DNA of 64,000 nucleotides from CAIWHR01 sp963836265 (GCA_963836265.1 CAWIIO010000011.1:47759-111758); one strand, 5' to 3'. Shown: positions 17,861-27,413, counted from the first letter of the stretch. Numbers and translations: made by a program. The notes: generated by a model from the sequence alone, not told the origin.

Positions 17861-18664
17861 ATGATCCCATCGCTCCTCCGCACCGCTTGCTCCTGTTGCA
17901 TGATTGCGCTGCTCGTCGCGTGCTCGTCTGCGCCCAGGAGCAAGGAACCCACGTCCCCTGACGTCCAGCCGCCGGCGAAGCCCGCGGAGGTGAGCCTCGC
18001 GGAAAGGGCGCGGATCCACACCGAGCTTGGGGCCGGCTACTACGAGCGCGGCCAGATGAACGTCGCGATCGACGAACTGAACGAGGCGCTGAAGCTCGAC
18101 CCGAATTTGGCAGCCACCTACAACATCTTCGGTCTCGTCTACACGATGCTGGGCGAGAATGCGAAGGCCGAGCAGAATTTCCAGCGCGCACTGCAGCTCG
18201 CGCCGCAGGATTCCGAGATTCGGCACAACTGGGGCTGGTATCTCTGCACGACGGGCCATCCCCGCGAGGCGATCCCGGAGTTCGAGGCCGCGATCCGCAA
18301 TCCGCTCTACAAGACGCCGGAAATCGCGCTGATCAACGCCGGCCGGTGCAGCGCGTCGTTCGGCGACGTCGCGAATGCCGAGATCTATTTCAAGCGCGCG
18401 CTTGCCGTGTCCCCGAATAACCCGACCGCCTCGTACGGCCTTGCGCTTCTCGCTTACAAAGCGTCGAAGTACACCGAAGCCCGGGGCTGGATGCGGGCCG
18501 CGGTGCAACAGGCAAACCCGACGGCGGCTGCGCTCTATCTCGGGATGTGCGTCGAGCGCAAGCTCTCCGACCGGCAGGGCGAGCTCTCGTACGTTTCGCA
18601 GTTGCGCAACCGCTACCCCGATTCGGCCGAGACCAAGGCGATCGCCACGGGAAGCTGCGAATGA
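17861..18664 (+). CDS. pilW: Type IV pilus biogenesis/stability lipoprotein PilW (PilF)
   Basis: 267-residue outer-membrane lipoprotein with TPR repeats that helps assemble or stabilise the PilQ secretin. The lipobox is LLVAC with the acylated Cys21. TPR units run from about residue 48 onward (ELGAGYYERGQMNVAIDEL, NIFGLVYTMLGENAKAEQNF, NWGWYLCTTGHPREAIPEF). The position between rlmN and rodZ is its standard place in proteobacteria. No other pilus gene is in the window. Confidence 0.9.
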   Translation: MIPSLLRTACSCCMIALLVACSSAPRSKEPTSPDVQPPAKPAEVSLAERARIHTELGAGYYERGQMNVAIDELNEALKLDPNLAATYNIFGLVYTMLGENAKAEQNFQRALQLAPQDSEIRHNWGWYLCTTGHPREAIPEFEAAIRNPLYKTPEIALINAGRCSASFGDVANAEIYFKRALAVSPNNPTASYGLALLAYKASKYTEARGWMRAAVQQANPTAAALYLGMCVERKLSDRQGELSYVSQLRNRYPDSAETKAIATGSCE

Positions 18665-18767
18665 CGGTGGCGGGCGAAGCCAAGACCCGAAGGGCGCGTC
18701 GCCGCGCGATTGAGCAGCGCCCGACCACCGGGCACCTCGAAGCTCGCGGGCCGTGCGGAGGGCGCGA

Positions 18768-19712
18768 GTGACCGAGTTCGACATCAACCAAGGCGTCGGT
18801 CAGCCCGAGGTGCCCGCAACCGCCGGCGCGCTGCTCCGTGCGGCACGTGAATCCGCCGGGCTCACCGTCGACGCCGTCGCGCAGCAGTTGAAGCTGGCGC
18901 CGCGGCAGGTGAAGGCGATCGAGGAGAGCGACTTCACGCACCTGCCCGGCCGGACGTTCGTGCGCGGCTTCGTGCGCAACTACGCGCGCCTCGTCCGCCT
19001 CGATCCGGAGCCGGTGCTCGGCGCGCTGCCCGCCGCAGCCGCGGCACCGGCGCTCGAGTCACCCGCGCTGCAGCCCACGGCACCCTCGATCGGCGAACTG
19101 CCCACGGCCGGGAATGGCAAGCCGAGTTGGACGCGGTGGGCGATCCCCGTGACGCTGGTCGCGATCATCGCGGCGACGATCGCCCACGAGCAGATGAATC
19201 CGCCCGCCGATACGCGACGCAGTACGACGGCCGGCGAAACCCCGCCCGCGCCAGACGCCGCGAACGCACCCGCACCGGTGGCGGAAATCCCCGGCACGCC
19301 GCTGTCCAACCCGGTGACCGCCGCTCCGCCGGCGTCGACCACCGCGGACGCGCCCGCCGGAGCGCCGCCTTTGGCGAGCGAGCCGGCAAGCATTTCGGGT
19401 CTTACCAGCACGCCGGCTGCCGGTGCGCCGACGACCGCCGTGAAGCCGTCCGCAGCCGGCGCAGCAGCCCCTGCGAACGCGCCGCTCGTCCTTACCTTCG
19501 GCGACTACTCGTGGACCGAGGTCAAGGACCGCAACGGAGCGGTGCTGCTGTCCCGGATGAATCCCGGCGGCACGACGCAGACGATTGCCGGAGCGCCGCC
19601 GCTCGAGCTCGTGATCGGCAACGCCGCCGAGGTGAAGCTGACGTGGAAGGGGCAGCAGATCGATCTCGGCCCCTACACCCGGCAGAACGTCGCGCGGCTG
19701 ACGCTGCAATGA
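18768..19712 (+). CDS. rodZ: RodZ-like helix-turn-helix membrane protein (DUF4115)
   Basis: Cell-shape protein that ties MreB to the inner membrane. 314 residues from GTG 18,768. The N-terminal cytoplasmic HTH is GALLRAARESAGLTVDAVAQ, then DFTHLPGRTFVRGFVRNYAR. One transmembrane helix follows (WAIPVTLVAIIAATIA, around residue 125). A long Ala/Pro/Thr-rich periplasmic linker leads to a C-terminal DUF4115 beta domain (LVLTFGDYSWTEVKDRNG, GAPPLELVIGNAAEVKLTW). It overlaps neither neighbour; ispG starts 16 bases downstream. GTG 18,753 is an alternative start. Confidence 0.9.
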   Translation: MTEFDINQGVGQPEVPATAGALLRAARESAGLTVDAVAQQLKLAPRQVKAIEESDFTHLPGRTFVRGFVRNYARLVRLDPEPVLGALPAAAAAPALESPALQPTAPSIGELPTAGNGKPSWTRWAIPVTLVAIIAATIAHEQMNPPADTRRSTTAGETPPAPDAANAPAPVAEIPGTPLSNPVTAAPPASTTADAPAGAPPLASEPASISGLTSTPAAGAPTTAVKPSAAGAAAPANAPLVLTFGDYSWTEVKDRNGAVLLSRMNPGGTTQTIAGAPPLELVIGNAAEVKLTWKGQQIDLGPYTRQNVARLTLQ

Positions 19713-19728
19713 CGCAGGCGAGGCTGAA

Positions 19729-21033
19729 ATGAACGAATCGGCAAGCGTGGGGGCGCCCACCCAGGTCCTGCGCCATCGCACGCGGCAGGTCGACGTGGCC
19801 GGCATCCGGATCGGCGGCGGCGCGCCGATCGTCGTGCAATCGATGACCAACACCGACACCGCCGACGTCGCCGCGACGGTCGCGCAGGCGAGGGCGCTGG
19901 CCGAGGCGGGGTCCGAGCTGGTGCGCATCACCGTCAACACGGCCGGCGCGGCAGCGGCGGTGCCCGCCATCCGCGAGCAGCTCGATGCCGCCGGCTGCCG
20001 GGTGCCCCTCATCGGCGATTTCCATTTCAACGGCCACAAGCTGCTGACCGGATTTCCGGACTGTGCGCGCTCGCTCGCGAAATACCGGATCAATCCCGGC
20101 AACGTCGGCAAGGGCAGCAAGCGCGATCCGCAGTTCGCGGTAATGATCGAAAAGGCGATCGAATACGGAAAGCCGGTGCGCATCGGCGTCAACTGGGGAA
20201 GCCTCGACGCCGACCTGCTCGCCCGGATGATGGACGACAATGGCGCGCGCGCGGAGCCGCTGAGCGCCGATGCCGTGATGCGCGAGGCGCTGGTCGCGTC
20301 GGCCGTCGACAGCGCGCGGCGCGCCGAGGAGCTGGGACTCCCCGGCGACCGGATCATCCTGTCGTGCAAGGTCTCCGCGGTGCAGGACCTGATCGCCGTC
20401 TATCGCGAGCTGTCTTCGCGGTGCGATTATCCGCTGCACCTCGGCCTCACCGAAGCGGGGATGGGCAGCAAGGGGATCGTCGCGTCGGCCGCGGCGATGG
20501 CGGTGCTCCTGCAGCAGGGAATCGGCGACACGATCCGCGTGTCGCTGACGCCGGAGCCCGGCGGCGACCGCACGCGCGAAGTGCTCGTCGCGCAGGAGCT
20601 CCTGCAGACGATGGGACTGCGCTCCTTCGCTCCGCTCGTCACCGCGTGCCCCGGCTGCGGTCGCACGACGAGCACGACGTTCCAGGAGTTGGCCGAGAAG
20701 ATCCAGACCTACCTGCGCGCGCAGATGCCGCGGTGGCGCGCGCGCTATCCGGGTGTCGAGACGATGGAAGTCGCGGTGATGGGGTGCGTGGTCAACGGTC
20801 CCGGGGAATCGAAGCTCGCCAACATCGGCATCTCGCTACCCGGCACCGGCGAGACACCCGTCGCGCCGGTCTACGTCGACGGCGAAAAGACGGTGACGCT
20901 GAAGGGTGAGCGCATCGCCGAGGAGTTCCAGCAGCTCGTCGAGGACTACGTGCGCGCCACGTACGGCGGCGAGCCCCGGGCCGCGCACCTCTCGCCCGCG
21001 CATCGGACGCTCGTCGTCAAGGCCGTCGGCTAG
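19729..21033 (+). CDS. ispG: 4-hydroxy-3-methylbut-2-en-1-yl diphosphate synthase
   Basis: Iron-sulphur enzyme of the MEP isoprenoid pathway that turns MEcPP into HMBPP. 434 residues. It opens with the TIM-barrel part (PIVVQSMTNTDTADVAATVA, PLIGDFHFNGHKLL, YRINPGNVGKGSKRD). The C-terminal domain carries the cluster ligands in TACPGCGRTTSTTFQELA and MGCVVNGPGESKLANIGI. Here the family insertion typical of proteobacterial enzymes is present. hisS starts four bases after its stop, so the two are cotranscribed. Confidence 0.97.
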   Translation: MNESASVGAPTQVLRHRTRQVDVAGIRIGGGAPIVVQSMTNTDTADVAATVAQARALAEAGSELVRITVNTAGAAAAVPAIREQLDAAGCRVPLIGDFHFNGHKLLTGFPDCARSLAKYRINPGNVGKGSKRDPQFAVMIEKAIEYGKPVRIGVNWGSLDADLLARMMDDNGARAEPLSADAVMREALVASAVDSARRAEELGLPGDRIILSCKVSAVQDLIAVYRELSSRCDYPLHLGLTEAGMGSKGIVASAAAMAVLLQQGIGDTIRVSLTPEPGGDRTREVLVAQELLQTMGLRSFAPLVTACPGCGRTTSTTFQELAEKIQTYLRAQMPRWRARYPGVETMEVAVMGCVVNGPGESKLANIGISLPGTGETPVAPVYVDGEKTVTLKGERIAEEFQQLVEDYVRATYGGEPRAAHLSPAHRTLVVKAVG

Positions 21034-21036
21034 GCC

Positions 21037-22302
21037 ATGCCGGCGCCCCTGCAGGCCGTCCGCGGGATGAACGACGTGCTTCCCGACGAGGCCACCCTCT
21101 GGGAGTTCCTCGAGGACACGGTCCGCGACGTCTTCCGCCAGTACGGCTATCGCAACCTCCGCGTCCCGGTCGTCGAGCCGACGCCGCTCTTCGTGCGCGC
21201 GATCGGCGAGGTTACCGACGTCGTGGAGAAGGAGATGTACACGTTCGAGGACCGGCTGAACGGCGAGAGCCTGACGCTGCGTCCCGAGGCGACCGCGGGG
21301 ATCGTGCGCGCCGCGATCGAGCACAATCTCACCTACGAGCGGCCGCAGCGCGTCTGGATGGCGGGACCGATGTTCCGCCACGAACGCCCGCAGAAGGGCC
21401 GCTACCGGCAGTTCCACCAGTTCGACCTCGAGGCGCTGGGCTTCCCCGGCCCCGACGTCGACGCCGAGCAGATCGTGCTGCTCGCGCGGCTGTGGCGCAG
21501 GCTCGGGCTCGCCGAAGGGATCACCCTCAAGCTCAACTCGATCGGCGATCCGCCCGAGCGGCTCGCGCATCGCAACGCGCTTCTACGCTATTTCGAGAGC
21601 CGTCACGCGGCGCTCGATGCCGATTCGAAACGGCGGCTCGCGACCAATCCGCTGCGCATCCTCGACAGCAAGAATCCGGCGCTCGACGAGATCATCGCCG
21701 GTGCCCCCAAGATGATCGAGTTCATCGCCGACCAGTCGCTCGCGCATTTCGACGCGCTGAAGGCGCTGCTCGACGACGCCGACGTGCCGTTCGAAATCGA
21801 CGCGCGCCTCGTCCGCGGTCTCGACTATTACAATCGCACCGTCTTCGAATTCGTCACTGATCGCCTCGGGGCGCAGGGCACCGTCGCCGGCGGGGGCCGC
21901 TACGACGGCCTGTTCCTGCAGCTCGGGGGAAAACCCACTCCCGCCTGCGGCTTCGCGCTGGGGATCGAGCGGATGATCCTGCTTCTGCAGGAGGCACGCG
22001 TCGGCAGCGCCGTCGTTCCCGACGCCTACGTCGTCCATGCGGGCGAGGCCGGGGCCAAGCTCGCCTGGCGCGTCTCCGAAACGTTGCGCGATGCGGGGCG
22101 CGCGATCGTCGTCAACGCCGGCGGCGGCAGCTTCAAGTCGCAGATGAAAAAAGCCGACGCGAGCGGCGCCGCCTACGCGCTCATCATCGGCGACGACGAA
22201 GTGGCGGCCGGCTCCGTCAGCATGAAGCCGCTGCGCGGCGGCGGCGATCAGGTCGCGGTGCCCGTCGCGGAGCTCGCGCAGGCGCTCGTCGCGCGGCATT
22301 GA
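21037..22302 (+). CDS. hisS: Histidyl-tRNA synthetase
   Basis: Class II aminoacyl-tRNA synthetase, 421 residues. Motif 1 lies around YGYRNLRVPVVEPTPLFVR, motif 2 is RVWMAGPMFRHERPQKGRYR with the ATP-contacting Arg, and motif 3 is ACGFALGIERMIL. The HisRS-specific blocks LVRGLDYYNRTVFEFVTD and AGGGRYDGL are present, followed by the anticodon-binding domain. A paralogous regulatory form (HisZ) is encoded 7.5 kb downstream; this copy has all catalytic motifs and the C-terminal domain, so it is the true synthetase. Confidence 0.97.
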   Translation: MPAPLQAVRGMNDVLPDEATLWEFLEDTVRDVFRQYGYRNLRVPVVEPTPLFVRAIGEVTDVVEKEMYTFEDRLNGESLTLRPEATAGIVRAAIEHNLTYERPQRVWMAGPMFRHERPQKGRYRQFHQFDLEALGFPGPDVDAEQIVLLARLWRRLGLAEGITLKLNSIGDPPERLAHRNALLRYFESRHAALDADSKRRLATNPLRILDSKNPALDEIIAGAPKMIEFIADQSLAHFDALKALLDDADVPFEIDARLVRGLDYYNRTVFEFVTDRLGAQGTVAGGGRYDGLFLQLGGKPTPACGFALGIERMILLLQEARVGSAVVPDAYVVHAGEAGAKLAWRVSETLRDAGRAIVVNAGGGSFKSQMKKADASGAAYALIIGDDEVAAGSVSMKPLRGGGDQVAVPVAELAQALVARH

Positions 22303-22348
22303 CCGGGGCCGCGAGAGCGCGGCGCCGACCATTCCAGAGGGAAGACCG

Positions 22349-23125
22349 ATGGCTGTCTACGATCTTGAAGAACAGGAACAACTCGACGACCTCAAGGCGT
22401 GGTGGAAGCAGTGGGGGAACCTCGTCACGGGCGTGATCGTCGCCATCGCGGCTGGCATCATCGGCGTCCAGGGCTGGCGCTGGTGGCAGGCGAACCAGGC
22501 CGAGCAGGCATCGGTCTTGTACAACGCCGTCGGCGCCGCGGTGAAGGCCAACGACGTCGCCAAGGCGAAGGAGGCCATCGCGCAGTTGAACGAAAAGTTC
22601 GGCAGCACCGGTTATGCCGCGCGCGCGGCATTGCTGGTCGCGAAGACCCTGTTCGACAGCGGCGACAAGGCGGGCGCCAAAGCGCAGCTCATGTTCGTGA
22701 TCGACCGCAGCAGCGAGGAAGGGCTGAAGGAGATCGCGAGATTGCGGCTTGCCGAAGTGCAGCTCGACGAAAAGCAGTACGACGACGCGCTGCGCACGCT
22801 TGATGCGAAGCACGACGAGCCGTTCGCTGCCGTGTATGCCGACCTGCGCGGCGACATCCTGATGGCCGCCGGCCGCAACGACGAGGCGCGCCTCGCGTAC
22901 CAGACGGCGCTCACCAAGCTCGATCCCAATTCGCCCTATCACGCGTATGTGGAGACCAAGCTCGACGCGGCGGGCGGACCGCTTGCGAGCACCGGAGGCA
23001 GCGCGAACGCGGCGATGCCGGGCGGCGCACCGGCGCCGCTGATGGCGCCGGCGCCGCCGACGGCCCCCGCGGCCGCGCCGCCGCCCGCGACGGCGCCGCC
23101 AAGCGCGCCGGCGCCGTCGAAATGA
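22349..23125 (+). CDS. YfgM-family TPR membrane protein (ancillary SecYEG translocon subunit)
   Basis: 258-residue inner-membrane protein. A short cytoplasmic start (MAVYDLEEQEQLDDLKAWWKQ) is followed by one transmembrane helix (WGNLVTGVIVAIAAGIIGV). A periplasmic TPR region with ALLVAKTLFDSGDKAGAKAQ and LRLAEVQLDEKQYDDALRTL comes next. YfgM is found with SecYEG and the chaperone PpiD and helps outer-membrane protein traffic. The last ~40 residues are an Ala/Pro-rich tail that is longer than usual. The gene overlaps bamB by four bases (ATGA), which is also the standard neighbour. Confidence 0.9.
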   Translation: MAVYDLEEQEQLDDLKAWWKQWGNLVTGVIVAIAAGIIGVQGWRWWQANQAEQASVLYNAVGAAVKANDVAKAKEAIAQLNEKFGSTGYAARAALLVAKTLFDSGDKAGAKAQLMFVIDRSSEEGLKEIARLRLAEVQLDEKQYDDALRTLDAKHDEPFAAVYADLRGDILMAAGRNDEARLAYQTALTKLDPNSPYHAYVETKLDAAGGPLASTGGSANAAMPGGAPAPLMAPAPPTAPAAAPPPATAPPSAPAPSK

Positions 23126-24348
23126 ACCGCCGCCCCGCGCTTGTCCCGCGCCGTCGCCGCGATGCGCCGCGCGGCGCGGCGCTGGCCGCCGCGATCGGTG
23201 CCGTGCTGGTCCTGTCCGGCTGCTCGACCTGGCCTTCCTGGATGCAGATTCCGCCGCCCAACTTCAGCTGGCTCGCGTCGCTTTTCGGCAGCAGCTCGAA
23301 AAAGCTGGGACCGTTGCCGGAGATCAAGGCGAGCGCGACGCCGCAGATCGTGTGGAGGACGGAAATCGGCAGCGCCGCACCCGGCCTCGCCCCCGCTGTT
23401 ACGCCGGTCGCGATCTACGCGGCGGCGGCGAACGGCACCCTCGCGCGCCTCGACCCCGCGACCGGCGCAACCGTCTGGCGGATCGACGCCGGCAAGAGGC
23501 TCTCGGCCGGCGTGGGCGCGGACGCGACGCTGGTCGCCGTCGGCACGGACAAGGGCGACGTGCTCGCTTTCGACACCGACGGCAAGCCGCGCTGGACGGC
23601 CCGGGTCAGCAGCGAGGTCATCGGGCCGCCGAAAATCGGCGAGGAGACCGTCGTCGTGTGGGCCGGCGACGGGCACATCTACGGCCTGTCGGCCGTCGAC
23701 GGCAAGACGAAATGGGTCTATCAGCGGACGAACCCTCCGCTCACGGTGCGCAATTACGCCGGCGGCGTGATCAGCCGGGGCGGGCTTCTGTCGGGCACCG
23801 CAGGCGGCAAACTGCTCGCGATGGATCTCGCGACCGGCAATGTCGGCTGGGAAGGCAACGTCGCGACCCCCAAGGGCGCCACCGAGCTCGAGCGCATCGC
23901 GGACGTGACGTCGCTGCCGCTGGTCGAGGAGCGGCAGGTATGCGCCGTCGCGTACCAGGGTCGCGTCGCGTGCTTCGAGATCCTGCGCGGGCAGCTCAAC
24001 TGGACGCGCGACGTGTCGAGCCTCACCGGCCTCGCCGCCGACAGCCGCTACCTCTACGTCGCCGACGACGCGGGCGCCGTGCATGCGCTCGACAAGGTGA
24101 CCGGCGCATCGGTGTGGAAACAGGACAAGCTCAAGGAGCGCCGCGTCGGAGGGCCGCAGATCGTCGGGGATTACCTCGCGGTGTTCGATCGCGAGGGATA
24201 CGTCTACCTGCTCGAACGCAGCGACGGCAACGTCGTCGGATTCGCCCCCACCGACGGAACGGCGCCGACCGCGCAGGCGGCGGTTTCCGGCGGCAATGTG
24301 GTGTGGCAATCCGAAGGCGGAACGCTCTTCGCGATGACCGCGCCTTGA
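23122..24348 (+). CDS. bamB: Outer membrane protein assembly factor BamB
   Basis: Lipoprotein of the BAM complex that inserts beta-barrel proteins into the outer membrane. 408 residues. An arginine-rich start precedes the lipobox VLSGC with acylated Cys34. The rest is an eight-bladed propeller of PQQ-like repeats (IYAAAANGTLARLDPATGAT, TDKGDVLAFDTDGKPRWTAR, YAGGVISRGGLLSGTAGGKL, YLYVADDAGAVHALDKVTGA). Translation is coupled to yfgM by the ATGA overlap; der follows about 80 bases later, as in other betaproteobacteria. Confidence 0.95.
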   Translation: MNRRPALVPRRRRDAPRGAALAAAIGAVLVLSGCSTWPSWMQIPPPNFSWLASLFGSSSKKLGPLPEIKASATPQIVWRTEIGSAAPGLAPAVTPVAIYAAAANGTLARLDPATGATVWRIDAGKRLSAGVGADATLVAVGTDKGDVLAFDTDGKPRWTARVSSEVIGPPKIGEETVVVWAGDGHIYGLSAVDGKTKWVYQRTNPPLTVRNYAGGVISRGGLLSGTAGGKLLAMDLATGNVGWEGNVATPKGATELERIADVTSLPLVEERQVCAVAYQGRVACFEILRGQLNWTRDVSSLTGLAADSRYLYVADDAGAVHALDKVTGASVWKQDKLKERRVGGPQIVGDYLAVFDREGYVYLLERSDGNVVGFAPTDGTAPTAQAAVSGGNVVWQSEGGTLFAMTAP

Positions 24349-24429
24349 GCGATCGCCGTTGGCGCCGCCGCTGACCCCGTCATTCGCGGTCGGATTGCCC
24401 GGACTTGCCGCTCCGGCGCCGCGACTCCC

Positions 24430-25791
24430 ATGCTCCCCACCCTCGTCCTCGTCGGGCGCCCGAACGTCGGCAAGTCGACGCTGTTCAATCGGCTGACGCG
24501 CACCCGCGCGGCGCTCGTCGCCGATTTTCCGGGGCTCACCCGCGACCGCCATTACGGCCGCGGCCGCGCCGGCGACACCTCGTTCATCGTCGTCGACACC
24601 GGCGGTTTCGAGCCGGTCGCGAAGGACGGCATCCTGCACGAAATGGCGAAGCAGACGCGCACGGCGATCGCCGAAGCCGACGTCGTCGTGTTCCTGGTCG
24701 ACGCGCGGCAAGGGCCGACCGCGCAGGACCGGACGATCGCCGAGCTGCTGCGGCGGTGCGCACAGCCCGTCGTGCTGGCGGTCAACAAGGCCGAAGGCCT
24801 CGCGCCGGAACGTGCGGTGGCCGAATTCTACGAGCTTGGCCTGGGCGAGCCGCATCCACTGTCGGCGGCGCACGGCGAGAACGTCGGGGCCGTGGCCGAG
24901 CTCGCCCTCTCGCTCGCGCCGGTACCGCTGTCCGAACCCGCGGCGGAAGGCGAGCCCCCGGCGGGCGGGGCAATCAAGGTCGCCGTCATCGGTCGGCCGA
25001 ACGTCGGCAAGTCCACGCTCGTCAACGCGCTGCTCGGCGAGGAACGCGTGATCGCCTTCGACGCGCCGGGAACGACGCGCGATTCGCTCTATCTCGACTT
25101 CGAGCGCGCCGGCCGCCGCTACACGCTCATCGACACGGCGGGCGTGCGTCGCCGCGGCAAGGTGTTCGAGGCCGTCGAAAAGTTCTCGGTGGTGAAGACG
25201 CTGCAGGCGATCGAGGATGCGAACGTCGTCGTGCTGCTGCTCGACGCCGAGCAGGGGATTTCCGAGCAGGACGCCCATCTCGCGGGCTACATCGTCGAAG
25301 CCGGGCGCGCGCTCGTCGTCGGCGTGAACAAGTGGGATGCCGTTCCCGCCGCGCGGCGCGACGACGTCAAGCGGGACCTCGAGCGCAAGCTCGCTTTCCT
25401 CTCGTTCGCGCAACACCATTTCATTTCGGCGCGCGACGGACGGGGGATGGGCGACCTCCTGAAGTCGGTCGACGCCGCGTTCGCCGCTGCATTCGTCCGG
25501 CTGCCGACCCCGAAGCTCACGCGCGCGCTGATTCAGGCCGTGGAGCGCCAGCCGCCGCCGCGCGCCGGAATGGGGCGCCCCAAATTGCGCTACGCGCATC
25601 AGGGCGGCCACAACCCTCCGCTGATCGTGATCCACGGCAGCGCGCTCGCCCACGTCCCGGCGACGTACCGGCGCTATCTGGAACGTTTCTTCGCCGAGGC
25701 GTTCCAACTGCGCGGGACCCCCCTTAGGATACAATTCAAGACCGGCGCGAACCCCTACGCCAGCGCGCCCGCCCGCCGCAAGGGGCGTTGA
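24430..25791 (+). CDS. der: Ribosome biogenesis GTPase Der (EngA)
   Basis: 453-residue double GTPase needed for 50S subunit assembly. The first G domain has GRPNVGKST at residues 9-17 and DTGGFEP; the second has GRPNVGKST at about 188 and DTAGVRRRGKV, with NKWD as G4. The C-terminal KH-like domain (PKLTRALIQAVERQPPP, KLRYAHQGGHNPPLIVIHG) is complete. A GGATACAAT sequence inside the end of the gene (about 25,728-25,735) could be a -10 for hfq. Confidence 0.97.
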   Translation: MLPTLVLVGRPNVGKSTLFNRLTRTRAALVADFPGLTRDRHYGRGRAGDTSFIVVDTGGFEPVAKDGILHEMAKQTRTAIAEADVVVFLVDARQGPTAQDRTIAELLRRCAQPVVLAVNKAEGLAPERAVAEFYELGLGEPHPLSAAHGENVGAVAELALSLAPVPLSEPAAEGEPPAGGAIKVAVIGRPNVGKSTLVNALLGEERVIAFDAPGTTRDSLYLDFERAGRRYTLIDTAGVRRRGKVFEAVEKFSVVKTLQAIEDANVVVLLLDAEQGISEQDAHLAGYIVEAGRALVVGVNKWDAVPAARRDDVKRDLERKLAFLSFAQHHFISARDGRGMGDLLKSVDAAFAAAFVRLPTPKLTRALIQAVERQPPPRAGMGRPKLRYAHQGGHNPPLIVIHGSALAHVPATYRRYLERFFAEAFQLRGTPLRIQFKTGANPYASAPARRKGR

Positions 25792-25902
25792 AGCGGCATT
25801 GATCCTCCGCCCGCCAGCCCCATGTTGCGGAGTGCGGATCGAACCGAACCCTGCCGCGGCCCACCGCGCGAGGTGAGGCCAACAACAACCGCGGAGTCAG
25901 CG

Positions 25903-26151
25903 ATGAGCAACAAAGGGCAAATGCTACAAGACCCGTTCCTGAACACGTTGCGCAAGGAGCATGTCCAGGTGTCGATCTACCTCGTCAACGGCATCAAGCT
26001 GCAGGGGCAGATCGAGTCGTTCGACCAGTACGTCGTCCTGCTCAAAAACACGGTCACCCAGATGGTGTACAAGCATGCGATCTCGACCGTCGTGCCCGCG
26101 CGTGCGGTGGCGATGCCGCATCATGCGCCGGGGGCCGAAGCGGAAGCTTGA
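25903..26151 (+). CDS. hfq: RNA chaperone Hfq
   Basis: Hexameric Sm-like protein that pairs small RNAs with mRNAs. 82 residues. MSNKGQMLQDPFLNTLRKEH is the classic N-terminus. Sm1 spans VQVSIYLVNGIKLQGQIESF and Sm2 holds MVYKHAISTVVPAR (the YKHA core of the proximal RNA site). The acidic C-terminal tail is very short (about 12 residues), as in many betaproteobacteria. It lies between der and hflX, the conserved arrangement. Confidence 0.97.
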   Translation: MSNKGQMLQDPFLNTLRKEHVQVSIYLVNGIKLQGQIESFDQYVVLLKNTVTQMVYKHAISTVVPARAVAMPHHAPGAEAEA

Positions 26152-26279
26152 TCCTGCGGGCTGACCTTCACGCTCGCGGCGCCCGCCGCAGCGGCGGCGC
26201 GGCGGCGCTGCTGGGCGCGCGTCTTGCGGCGGCGGTTCGCTGCCGCTTGGCGTCGGCCGCCGGCGCGCGTTGACGGCGG

Positions 26280-27413
26280 ATGTTCGAGCGTCTGCCAAGC
26301 GGTGACCGCGCGCTGCTGGTCGCGCTCGACCTCGGCGAAGGCGATCCCGGCGAGCGCCTCGCGGAGCTCACTGCGCTGACCATCTCGGCGGGGGCAACGG
26401 TCGTCGGCAGCGTCACCGGCCGCCGCCAGCGCCCCGATGCCGCGACCTTCGCGGGACGCGGCAAGGTTGCCGAGATCGCCGCGCGCTGCGTCGACGCCGG
26501 CGCCGAGGTCGTCATCTTCGATCATCCGCTGTCCGGTGCGCAGCAGCGCAACCTCGAGCGCGCGCTCGACTGCCGCGTCGTCGACCGCACGGCGCTGATC
26601 CTCGACATCTTCGCGCTCCGCGCCCGCAGCGCCGAGGGCAAGCTGCAGGTCGAGCTCGCGCAGGTGAAGAACCAGCTCACCCGGCTTGTCGGCGGCTGGA
26701 CCCACCTCGAGCGCCAGAAGGGCGGCATCGGGCTCCGCGGCCCCGGCGAAAAGCAGCTCGAGACCGACCGGCGGCTCCTCGGCAACCGGGTCAAGATCCT
26801 GAACGGGCGGCTCGCGCACGTGGCGAGGCAGCGGGCGACGCAGGGCCGCACCCGGCGTCGCGCCGCCGTGCGCACGGTCGCGCTCGTCGGCTACACCAAT
26901 GCCGGCAAGTCGACGCTCTTCAACCGACTGACCGGCGCGCGCGCCTATGCCGCAGACCAGCTGTTCGCCACGCTCGACACGACCTTGCGCCGGATCGCCG
27001 TGCCCGAGGCGGCGGCCATCGTGCTTTCCGACACCGTCGGGTTCATTCGCGAGCTCCCGCACGACCTGGTCGCCGCGTTTCGCGCCACGCTCGCGGAAGC
27101 CGCGTCCGCCGATTTGCTGCTGCACGTGATCGACGCGTCGCACCCGAATCGCGACGAGCAGATCGCCGCGGTCGAGTCGGTGCTGCACGAAATCGGCGCC
27201 GAATCGATCCCGCAAATCCGCGTGTACAACAAGATCGACGCCACCTACCTCGCGCCGGGATTCGAGCGCGATCCGTCTGGTATAATCCGGGCCGTCCGTT
27301 TGAGCGCGCTCACGGGCGCGGGCGCCTCGGGGCTCCGCACCGCGCTCGCCGAACGGTTCCCGGCCACCGACGCGCAACGAGACGTCCATCCGGCGCCCGC
27401 CCTCAACGTCTGA
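26280..27413 (+). CDS. hflX: Ribosome-splitting GTPase HflX
   Basis: GTPase that splits stalled or stressed 70S ribosomes. 377 residues. The N-terminal HflX domain includes TVVGSVTGRRQRPDAATFAG, VIFDHPLSGAQQRNLERAL and the helical linker GGWTHLERQKGGIGLRGPGE. The P-loop is GYTNAGKST near residue 204, followed by FATLDTTLRRI and SDTVGFIRELPHDLVAAFR. NKID gives G4. It sits between hfq and hflK as usual, and its 3' end contains a probable hflK promoter. Confidence 0.96.
   Translation: MFERLPSGDRALLVALDLGEGDPGERLAELTALTISAGATVVGSVTGRRQRPDAATFAGRGKVAEIAARCVDAGAEVVIFDHPLSGAQQRNLERALDCRVVDRTALILDIFALRARSAEGKLQVELAQVKNQLTRLVGGWTHLERQKGGIGLRGPGEKQLETDRRLLGNRVKILNGRLAHVARQRATQGRTRRRAAVRTVALVGYTNAGKSTLFNRLTGARAYAADQLFATLDTTLRRIAVPEAAAIVLSDTVGFIRELPHDLVAAFRATLAEAASADLLLHVIDASHPNRDEQIAAVESVLHEIGAESIPQIRVYNKIDATYLAPGFERDPSGIIRAVRLSALTGAGASGLRTALAERFPATDAQRDVHPAPALNV
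27278..27286 (+). promoter_or_regulatory. Extended -10 promoter inside hflX, probably driving hflKC
   Basis: TGG TATAAT (TATAAT at 27,281-27,286) is a consensus extended -10 in an otherwise very GC-rich coding sequence. It is about 200 bases before the hflK ATG. No good -35 is present, which is normal for extended -10 promoters. Confidence 0.5.

Noticed and set aside
22939..25734. 931-codon open frame on the minus strand
   Set aside because: It lies antisense to bamB and der, both unmistakable; long mirror frames are expected at this GC content and its translation is rich in Arg, Asp and Gly without any motif.
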